DNA of 46,964 nt from an uncultured Clostridium sp. Lineage in GTDB: Bacteria > Bacillota > Clostridia > TANB77 > CAG-508. The notes beneath the pieces were generated by a model. It was not told the DNA's origin. It saw only the letters and a program-made list of their open reading frames with translations, and did not search any database. Below are positions 40,979 through 46,964 of this stretch, in pieces (position 1 is the stretch's first letter; the number at the start of each line of letters is the position of its first letter). The position numbers were made by a program, and so were the translations under genes. The DNA lies in the NCBI GenBank assembly GCA_902462295.1, contig CABQAZ010000012.1, positions 1 through 46,964 on the forward strand. The letters are read 5' to 3'.

Positions 40979-42440
40979 CTGTTAATCCCCTTAATTTTTC
41001 AATATCTGTTTTTCCATTACTATTAATTGGAAATTTTTCTAATATCTTAATGCTTGGTCTCATATACTCTGGTATTTTTAATGCCAATTCTTTTTTTATT
41101 TCTAATTCTGTTTTATTTATATTTGTTTTTAATTTTACAAAAGCAATTAAGTTAATTACTTTATTTTTTTCTGATTTTTTTTCAATAACTTTTACTTTTT
41201 CAAAATAATTTAAATCATAAAGATTTTTTTCTATATCTAATAATTCTATTCTATATCCTTTATACTTAATTTGCTTGTCTTTCCTACATTTATAATATAG
41301 ATTCCCGTTACTCCAATATCCTAAATCACCTGTTAAATATGCTTTTTTTCCATTATATTCTATAAATGTTTTTTCTTGTACTTCTCCTAGATACCCATCA
41401 GCGACACTTTCGCCAATTATTAAGATTTCACCAATTTGATTATCAGATAATTGTTTTTTATTTTTATCTAATATTAGTATTTCTACATCTTTTTTTGGTT
41501 TTCCAATTGGTATATTCTCTTGTTTTAATATTTCATTTGTTATTTCTATGCTTGTTACTGCAAATGTGCATTCTGTTGGACCATAACAATTTATAATTTT
41601 TATATTTGGAAATCGTAAATATAATTTTTGAATAGTTGCTTTTAATAATATCTCACCACAAAAAACTATTGTTTTTAAATTTGGTAATATCTCTTTTCCA
41701 AATGTTTTATCTAGCAATAATAAGTCAGCAAATGATGGTGTCATTATAGCAATAGTTGCATCACTTTGTTTTAATTGCTTAAATATGTTTAAAAAATTAA
41801 ATACCATACTATCTTCTAATATAAATTGTTCACTACCACTTACTATACTTAAATACAAATCTGCAACAGATAAATCAAATGAAAAATTTGCTTGATTAAG
41901 TATTATATCATTATCTACTTTGGTTATTTCTTTCAACCATTTTATACAAGAATCTACATTCTTGTAAGTTACTTTTACTCCTTTAGGTGTGCCTGTACTT
42001 CCTGATGTAAAAATTATATAATAAATGTCATTAGCATTTAAATAAATTTTATTAATTTCATTAAATGTTTCGTTTTCCATAAGTTCATAAATCTGTTTCT
42101 TAGTTATATTTTTACAGTATTTACTTTCATAATCACCAAATATACAATATGGATTTACTTGATTTATAATTAAATCCACTCTTTCTTTTGGTATACTTTT
42201 ATCTACTGGTACATATGTTATCCCTGCAAAAGAACATGCTAAAAAAGTAGCTTTCATATATATTTCTTTATTCCCATACACCATAATTGGCTTCTTTTCT
42301 TTGTTATTTAATAATATAAATTGATATATATTACAAACAAATCTATACAACTCTTCATAAGAATAACTCTGATTATTTATTGTATATGCCTTATTTTTAC
42401 CTTGATTTTTTAAATTTTTTAATATCTCTTCTAAAATCAT
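40959..42440 (-). CDS. dltA: D-alanine:carrier ligase, DltA-like adenylation enzyme
   Basis: A 493-residue AMP-forming enzyme of the DltA type. Core motifs are YYIIFTSGSTGTPKGV (P-loop), YGPTECTFAVTS, YLTGDLGYW, KIKYKGYRIEL and the C-terminal catalytic Lys in FPINSNGKTD. DltA activates D-alanine and loads it onto DltC. The membrane steps (dltB, dltD) are missing here, so this pair may serve another acceptor or use distant partners. Its ATG follows the VanW stop directly (TAAATG). Confidence 0.85.
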   Translation of the reverse strand: MILEEILKNLKNQGKNKAYTINNQSYSYEELYRFVCNIYQFILLNNKEKKPIMVYGNKEIYMKATFLACSFAGITYVPVDKSIPKERVDLIINQVNPYCIFGDYESKYCKNITKKQIYELMENETFNEINKIYLNANDIYYIIFTSGSTGTPKGVKVTYKNVDSCIKWLKEITKVDNDIILNQANFSFDLSVADLYLSIVSGSEQFILEDSMVFNFLNIFKQLKQSDATIAIMTPSFADLLLLDKTFGKEILPNLKTIVFCGEILLKATIQKLYLRFPNIKIINCYGPTECTFAVTSIEITNEILKQENIPIGKPKKDVEILILDKNKKQLSDNQIGEILIIGESVADGYLGEVQEKTFIEYNGKKAYLTGDLGYWSNGNLYYKCRKDKQIKYKGYRIELLDIEKNLYDLNYFEKVKVIEKKSEKNKVINLIAFVKLKTNINKTELEIKKELALKIPEYMRPSIKILEKFPINSNGKTDIEKLRGLTDGRENY

Positions 42441-43334
42441 TTAATTCTTCCTAACTTCTTCTTTTGGTATTAAATCGTAGTCATACATAACTTTTGAATG
42501 ATTATCTAATATCAATTCCTTTTTTATTTCTTGTTTAGTTTCTTTATTTGTAATTATTCTATATACTTTACTATTTCTATAAAATACTCCATATTCATCT
42601 TTTGCATAATGATTATCTTCTTCTATAATTTTATATTTTTCTTTAAGTGGTTCTGTACTTCTAATTTCTCCATATAACATTGTTTCATCTAGCCATACTC
42701 TAATTTGAACCGGATATTTAGTTGTATTTTTAAACCTATAGTCCAAAGCTTTATAACAAATTGATGTACCTGTTCCAAATGGTACTCTTCTTTTTACATC
42801 TGGAAACAATGCATCTGAATGATGATGTAATTCTGTAACTTCCAAAGGAGTATGTAAAACTAACCAATGTATCATATTTGCCATTTGACAAAGTCCTCCT
42901 CCTACTCCTTTCTTCATTTTACTGTTGCTAATAACTAGTCCTTCTAAATATCCTTTTCTTTTTGTTGCATTTCCAACTAAATTCCAAAATGAAAATTCTT
43001 CTCCAGGTTTTATAATAATACCATCAATTTTTTTGCTTGCAAGTTGTAAGTTTACAATTTTGTTTTTTTGTAATTGCATATCTACACCATGCAAATTTCT
43101 TAACAAAATTTTTGTATCACCTTTCCATATATATTCCAAATTGTTTTTATCTATCTTTTTTGCGAATTTTCTGCCAGCTTTAAAATCTTTTAAATCTTTT
43201 TTTAATGTTTCCTTTATTAAGGATATTTTATAAAAAATTGGTCCATATTCGCAAAATAATTTTCTCTTCTTTTTCATATTTATTAATTTCCCCTTAAATA
43301 TTTCGACAAGTTCTCTCTTAATTTGCAATTTCAT
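42441..43334 (-). CDS. VanW family protein
   Basis: A 297-residue VanW-domain protein. Seen: IIIKPGEEFSFWNLVGNATKRKGYLEG, the conserved GVGGGLCQMANMIHWLVLHTPLEV, and the HHHSDALFPDVKRRVPFGTG region. VanW occurs in vancomycin-resistance clusters and many cell-wall genes without a settled biochemical role. No signal peptide is clear, unlike the second VanW at 46120. It is the first gene of the surface operon. ATG 43334 has no good ribosome site; ATG 43277 (AAGGGG, 12 bases away) is an alternative. Confidence 0.85.
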   Translation of the reverse strand: MKLQIKRELVEIFKGKLINMKKKRKLFCEYGPIFYKISLIKETLKKDLKDFKAGRKFAKKIDKNNLEYIWKGDTKILLRNLHGVDMQLQKNKIVNLQLASKKIDGIIIKPGEEFSFWNLVGNATKRKGYLEGLVISNSKMKKGVGGGLCQMANMIHWLVLHTPLEVTELHHHSDALFPDVKRRVPFGTGTSICYKALDYRFKNTTKYPVQIRVWLDETMLYGEIRSTEPLKEKYKIIEEDNHYAKDEYGVFYRNSKVYRIITNKETKQEIKKELILDNHSKVMYDYDLIPKEEVRKN

Positions 43335-43365
43335 TGTAACATTTTATAAATTATTATGCAATACC

Positions 43366-43398
43366 TATTGCCATTTTTGTTGTCATTTTTTGGCAATA
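43366..43398. promoter_or_regulatory. Inverted repeat in the divergent vanW/repressor region
   Basis: TATTGCCA (43366-43373) and TGGCAATA (43391-43398), perfect 8-base arms 17 apart, between the vanW start and the ribbon-helix-helix gene. It has the look of an operator for both directions. Confidence 0.4.
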
Positions 43399-43501
43399 TT
43401 TTTATTTTCACTTTTTGGGTACAATATTAATTAGTAAAAAGGATTTATAGTTGAATGTTTTTTCAACCATACTTATACCTTGAGAAAGGAAGGATTGTAA
43501 A

Positions 43502-43687
43502 ATGAATCGTAATAATAAGAATGATAAATTTGTAATTAAAAAAACTAAAAATACTAATAGAAGAATTATAATTCGTACTACTGATGAAATGGCAGATGAA
43601 ATTTTTGAAATTGCAAAACAAAATGAAGTTAGTGTTAATACTTTGCTTGTGAACTGCATAAGATATGCTCTTGATCATAGAGAATAA
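43502..43687 (+). CDS. Ribbon-helix-helix (Arc-like) DNA-binding protein
   Basis: 61 residues. A basic, Asn/Lys-rich arm is followed by RRIIIRTTDEMADEIFEIAKQNEVSVNTLLVNCIRYALDH: one strand and two helices, the Arc/MetJ-type fold that binds DNA as a dimer. It has a good AAGGAAGG site, its own terminator, and reads away from the surface operon. Such small repressors control neighbouring genes or act as antitoxins; no toxin gene adjoins it. Confidence 0.8.
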   Translation: MNRNNKNDKFVIKKTKNTNRRIIIRTTDEMADEIFEIAKQNEVSVNTLLVNCIRYALDHRE

Positions 43688-43753
43688 ATATAAATATTCT
43701 TTAAATTCTCTTTTTGTTATAGAAGTAATTTATTTCATAAAACATAAAAAAAT

Positions 43754-43800
43754 AAATCTGCAGATGTTCTTTCTAATATTTTAACATTTGCAGATTTTTA
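43754..43800 (+). terminator. Terminator of the repressor gene
   Basis: AAATCTGCAGATGTT/AACATTTGCAGATTT stem (14 of 15 paired) with a T run on the + strand; it also lies directly downstream of the minus-strand tRNA. Confidence 0.8.
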
Positions 43801-43805
43801 ATTAT

Positions 43806-43881
43806 TGGTTGGGGTAGTAAGATTCGAACTTACGAAATGACCGGGTCAGAGCCGGTTGCCTTACCACTTGGCGATACCCCA
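43806..43881 (-). tRNA. tRNA-Gln(CTG)
   Basis: 76 nt on the minus strand including an encoded CCA. Acceptor TGGGGTA/TACCCCA, D arm GCCAAGTGGTAAGGC, anticodon stem ACCGG/CCGGT around loop CTCTGAC (anticodon CTG), T arm TAAGTTCGAATCTTA. Confidence 0.95.
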
Positions 43882-44019
43882 ATATAAAAACTACAATGTA
43901 TATTATCATAATAAATAAAAATTTGCAACAACAATGCTACAAATTTTTACTATTATTATTACAAATTAATGTTTTTCATTAGTATTTTATAAGAATTCCT
44001 TGAAATAACTTATTATTTT

Positions 44020-44703
44020 TTAATATTCATATTCCTGTATTTCTCTTTCATATTTTTTATATTCAGGAAAGTTCTTTTCAATCATCTGATAAAATCTTTT
44101 TCCATGACTTTTATATTTTAAATGACAAAATTCATGAGCTACTACATATTCTATAACTTCTCTTTTATATTGCATTAATTTTGGATTAATTGATATTTTT
44201 TTATTATCACACATTCCTAATACTTTGTTCATTTTTATTATCTCATATTCTTCAGGTGCAATTCTTAGTAGTTTTCTTGTTTTCTCCATAACATTTTCTA
44301 TTTCATTATTAGCTATTTGTTCATACATTTTTTCTATTGAAATCTCTAATATCTGTTCATTTCCTACCTTTTTATATTTATTAGGTAAAACTATTTCTAT
44401 TGTATAATTTGCTTTTAAATTTAATTCAGGTACTTTTATATTCTCATATCTAACATGAATATCGTAGTTCTTTCCAAATATCTTTACTAATTGTATATTT
44501 GAAAACTCTTCATCATATTCTTGCATTTTACTTAATATCCATTTTTTCTTCTCTTGTACTATTTGTTGTATTTTGTTTGAAGTAAAATACCAAGGTGCAT
44601 TTACTACCACTTCACCATTTTGAACTGTTATATACATATCTCTATTTGTAGCTTTATTTACTGTATATGTTATTACTCCAGTTTTTCTTCCAAATATACT
44701 CAT
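44020..44703 (-). CDS. YgjP-like metallopeptidase (DUF45)
   Basis: A 227-residue protein. The N-terminal half is a beta-rich domain (TYTVNKATNRDMYITVQNGEVVVNAP). The C-terminal half has the zincin motif VVAHEFCHLKYKSHGKRFY (HExxH plus the third His), preceded by ISINPKLMQYKREVIEY. Relatives of YgjP/SprT cut unknown proteins, and E. coli YgjP is also reported to have UTP pyrophosphatase activity. It has its own promoter (44783-44811). Confidence 0.88.
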   Translation of the reverse strand: MSIFGRKTGVITYTVNKATNRDMYITVQNGEVVVNAPWYFTSNKIQQIVQEKKKWILSKMQEYDEEFSNIQLVKIFGKNYDIHVRYENIKVPELNLKANYTIEIVLPNKYKKVGNEQILEISIEKMYEQIANNEIENVMEKTRKLLRIAPEEYEIIKMNKVLGMCDNKKISINPKLMQYKREVIEYVVAHEFCHLKYKSHGKRFYQMIEKNFPEYKKYEREIQEYEY

Positions 44704-44753
44704 TCTTTTTCCTCCTATAATTATACTTAAATCTTTATATTTATCGTGCTTTC

Positions 44754-44811
44754 GCGAATTGTTGTTCGCTTTTGTTGTACTTATTTTATATCCTATTTTT
44801 CATTTTGTCAA
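44754..44811 (-). promoter_or_regulatory. Promoter and palindrome upstream of the YgjP gene
   Basis: TTGACA (44806-44811), 17-base spacer, TAAAAT (44783-44788) on the minus strand. Downstream of the -10 lies the palindrome GCGAATTGTTGTTCGC (44754-44769). Its core CGAAT, four bases, GTTCG differs by one base from a LexA-type site. Confidence 0.5.
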
Positions 44812-44947
44812 TACTTTTTTTGTTTTTTTCGAACATTTTTTTGTAATTTTACAATTATTGATTTTATCACATCTATAATTATAATAAGTACTAACATTTA
44901 CTCTACTATTTTTTATTTGTCCTGCATATATTTAATCGAGGTGTACT

Positions 44948-45997
44948 ATGAAGAAAAAACATTTTTATATATTTAAATTACAGCAACTTATATTACCACT
45001 AATTTTAATATCTTTTACAACATGTCTTGTTATATTTTCAAACACTAATTTATCTGCAGCCAAAAGTGGACTTCTTTTATGGTCTAACTCTATTGTTCCA
45101 TCATTATTTCCTTTTTTTGTTGCAACAGAACTTCTTTCCTATACTAATTTTACATATTACCTAGGTATACTTTTAAATAGATTTATGAAACCTATTTTTA
45201 ACATTCGTGGTGAGGGAAGTTTTGCTTTTATTATGGGAATAATTAGTGGATATCCAATAGGTGCTAAAATAGCTGCAAATTTTCGCCTAAATGGAATATG
45301 TTCAAAAGAAGAATGTGAACGTCTTTTAAGCTTTACAAATAACTCAGGTCCACTATTTATTATTGGAACTGTTGGAATAATCATGTTTGGAAATTCTATA
45401 ATTGGTATTTTATTATTAATTACTCACTTATTAGCCTCTATTACTGTCGGTTTTATCTTCAGATTTTGGAAATATAATATTGATACTCCATTAAATGAAC
45501 AAAAATCTTATACCAACTTTAAAGACAATATTACATTTTCCAATTTAGGTTCAATTCTTGGTAACAGTATTACAAGTTCAATAAACACCATTTTATTAAT
45601 AGGAGGATTTGTTGTATTATTTTCTGTAATCATATCCATACTAAAAAATAGTCAAATACTTGATATTCTAGCTACATGTTTAAATCCAATTTTTGCTTTA
45701 CTACATATACCAGAAAAATTTTCCGTGGGATTTATTTCAGGTATCTTAGAATTAACTAATGGACTTAATATAATTTGTAATATACCTGAAAAAAATTTAT
45801 CTATTAATATTATTATTGCATCCTTTCTTCTTGGGTTAGGTGGTCTTTCTGTTCTTCTTCAAGTATGGAGTACTATTGCCAAAACAGACTTATCAATAAA
45901 GCCATACATCATTGGGAAATTATTACATGCCTTTATTTCGGCATTTTATACTTTTTTGCTTATAGAAAATTTTTCAATTTTTAACTTTAATTTATAA
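44948..45997 (+). CDS. ylbJ: Sporulation integral membrane protein YlbJ (SpoVV-like)
   Basis: A 349-residue membrane protein of about eight helices. It has the nucleoside-recognition-like repeats of YlbJ: GLLLWSNSIVPSLFPFFVATELL and FIMGIISGYPIGAKIAANFRL, NNSGPLFIIGTVG, and later GFISGILELTNGLNII. In Bacillus, YlbJ/SpoVV moves dipicolinic acid across the outer forespore membrane late in sporulation. This is the window's best sign of a spore former. ATG 44948 has GAGGTG just upstream. It is convergent with the second vanW gene. Confidence 0.85.
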   Translation: MKKKHFYIFKLQQLILPLILISFTTCLVIFSNTNLSAAKSGLLLWSNSIVPSLFPFFVATELLSYTNFTYYLGILLNRFMKPIFNIRGEGSFAFIMGIISGYPIGAKIAANFRLNGICSKEECERLLSFTNNSGPLFIIGTVGIIMFGNSIIGILLLITHLLASITVGFIFRFWKYNIDTPLNEQKSYTNFKDNITFSNLGSILGNSITSSINTILLIGGFVVLFSVIISILKNSQILDILATCLNPIFALLHIPEKFSVGFISGILELTNGLNIICNIPEKNLSINIIIASFLLGLGGLSVLLQVWSTIAKTDLSIKPYIIGKLLHAFISAFYTFLLIENFSIFNFNL

Positions 45998-45998
45998 T

Positions 45999-46110
45999 GC
46001 ACCTCCGGGACCGGGTATTTTAGGTTCCTTTTTTTATTTTGCACCTCTGGGACCGGGTATTTTAGGTTCCTTTTTTATTTTGCACCTCTGGGACCGGGTA
46101 TTTTAAGTGC
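45999..46110. repeat. Three tandem terminator-like repeats
   Basis: The unit GCACCTCTGGGACCGGGTAT then TTTAGGTTCC and a T/A run of 11-13 bases repeats at 45999 (42 bases), 46041 (41 bases) and 46082 (29 bases, altered end AAGTGC). In the first two units GGGACC pairs with GGTTCC ahead of T7/T6, a terminator shape. In the third TTGCAC can pair with GTGCAA. They lie between ylbJ and the opposed vanW gene and could end both transcripts. Confidence 0.75.
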
Positions 46111-46119
46111 AATTTTATA

Positions 46120-46812
46120 TTAACTAATTTTTATAATCTTTGCAGTTATATTATTAGCTGTATTTTCCATTACAATCTTTATAGGAGCATTAGTATTATT
46201 CTTAAATTTAAAATCATATGCACCATATGCAACAGCTGCATCTTTTCCATCTTGAATATATGGAACATGCCCACTATGTTCGTGTCTCTCAACCACTTCG
46301 AGTTCTTTAACTTTCAAAACCGCATTATATAATGTTGTACTTACTTGACAATTTCCACCACCTAATCCCTGCTTCTTTTCTCCATTTACATATATATCCG
46401 CTTTTTTATATCCTTTAGCAGTTGTTGCTTTTCCAACAGTATTACAAAAAGAAAATGTTTCACCAGGTGCAATTTCCTTGTTTGACACAGCTTTACAAGT
46501 TATTGTTATATTATTCTGTCTTTCTGTATCTTTAGTATAGATTTTTGTTGAAAATTGTGCTATCTCACTTTCTTTCTTAGGAACCGTTGTATCTTTTGCA
46601 GTATTATTTACATTAGTTGTATTTGTCATGTTATTAGTATTATTTGTATTATTAGTATTTACATTCTGATTTGTTGAACTTTTTTCTGCTTGATAATTAG
46701 ACACATTATTTCCTTTATCCGCAGTTTTATTCTTATTTGAAGATTTCCACCACCAAACTGCTCCACCAATTATTAATATAATTGCAATTATACTAAATAT
46801 CGCCTTTTTCAT
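46120..46812 (-). CDS. Membrane-anchored VanW-domain protein
   Basis: 230 residues. An N-terminal membrane anchor (AIFSIIAIILIIGGAVWWW), a low-complexity Asn/Thr-rich linker (residues 30-75), then a short VanW domain: EIAPGETFSFCNTVGKATTAKGY, GLGGGNCQVSTTLYNAVL and EHSGHVPYIQDGKDAAVAYG, ending in a small beta segment. The domain should be outside the membrane. Role in the cell wall is inferred from the family. ATG 46812 has AAGGATT upstream. Confidence 0.85.
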   Translation of the reverse strand: MKKAIFSIIAIILIIGGAVWWWKSSNKNKTADKGNNVSNYQAEKSSTNQNVNTNNTNNTNNMTNTTNVNNTAKDTTVPKKESEIAQFSTKIYTKDTERQNNITITCKAVSNKEIAPGETFSFCNTVGKATTAKGYKKADIYVNGEKKQGLGGGNCQVSTTLYNAVLKVKELEVVERHEHSGHVPYIQDGKDAAVAYGAYDFKFKNNTNAPIKIVMENTANNITAKIIKIS

Positions 46813-46877
46813 TATTCCATCAATCCTTTCAAAATTTATTAATCAATAAATATTTTTTCCCAAAATTTGAAATATTA

Positions 46878-46907
46878 TTGACAAATTCATAATAAATATT
46901 GTATAAT
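46878..46907 (+). promoter_or_regulatory. Promoter of the gene at the right edge
   Basis: TTGACA (46878-46883), 18-base spacer, TATAAT (46902-46907), then AAAGGAG (46927-46933) before ATG 46940. Confidence 0.75.
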
Positions 46908-46939
46908 AATTTGTGTATAAATTTTTAAAGGAGATTATT

Positions 46940-46964
46940 ATGTTAGCTAAGTATTGGAAAAAAA
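46940..46964 (+). CDS. Start of a gene cut by the window edge
   Basis: Only eight codons are visible (MLAKYWKK). A strong promoter and AAAGGAG site precede them, so the gene is real, but its product cannot be named. Confidence 0.6.

Noticed and set aside
1..46964. CRISPR array
   Set aside because: No regularly spaced direct repeats with unique spacers; the only tandem arrays are the 57-base coding repeat and the 42-base terminator repeat.

Overview
The window is a very AT-rich segment of a low-GC Gram-positive chromosome. Strong AAGGAGG-type ribosome binding sites, a Firmicutes-type 6S RNA, peptide deformylase, DltA/DltC, an Arc-type repressor and a YlbJ/SpoVV-like sporulation membrane protein point to an anaerobic, probably spore-forming member of the Clostridia. 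Flavodoxin, 4Fe-4S proteins and a diaminopentanoate-dehydrogenase-like enzyme fit an anaerobe. An uncultured gut lineage is my guess; the sequence does not name a species. Almost every gene lies on the minus strand. The exceptions are a 56-residue protein at 33170, the repressor at 43502, ylbJ at 44948 and a gene that starts at 46940.

Layout: (1) 1-1769: 6S RNA, then a decayed two-component/ABC-transporter locus. (2) 1824-3815: a translesion polymerase and its YolD-like partner behind a LexA-like box. (3) 3869-12543: dgkA, larC and a redox cluster (aldo/keto reductase, DUF362, flavodoxin, cupin) served by two MerR-style promoters with 19-base spacers, then two cation exporters and a Dam-type methylase. 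(4) 12664-23802: an accessory region holding a MITE-like element, SprT and GIY-YIG genes, an acidic orphan gene behind an attenuator-like leader, a YunG-SGNH fusion, an AAA ATPase, a purine NTPase, def, three acetyltransferases, a frameshifted phosphotransferase and several gene remnants. (5) 23819-32975: a heterodimeric ABC exporter, SemiSWEET, a nucleotidase/nucleoside-hydrolase fusion, an acyltransferase, an rRNA methylase and an amine dehydrogenase. (6) 33170-36770: a small orphan protein, a phosphatase, a radical SAM/SPASM enzyme coupled to an exported repeat peptide, and recombinase debris. (7) 36804-43334: tmRNA, TraX, then an operon VanW - DltA - DltC - O-antigen-ligase-like protein (frameshifted) - Cys/Ser/Thr-repeat surface protein. 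(8) 43366-46964: repressor, tRNA-Gln, YgjP peptidase, YlbJ, a triple tandem terminator repeat and a second VanW protein.

The best candidate for an undescribed system is the pair at 34312-35729. A SPASM radical SAM enzyme is translationally coupled to a small exported membrane protein that carries three tandem hexads of the form Y-[DG]-I-[QE]-[TI]-x, which looks like a peptide maturation system. Next are the attenuator-controlled acidic gene (13901-14338) and the VanW/DltA/DltC surface operon, which has no dltB or dltD beside it. The window also holds many broken genes (at least two frameshifts, two in-frame stops and several truncations), so part of this region is decaying or the assembly has local errors.
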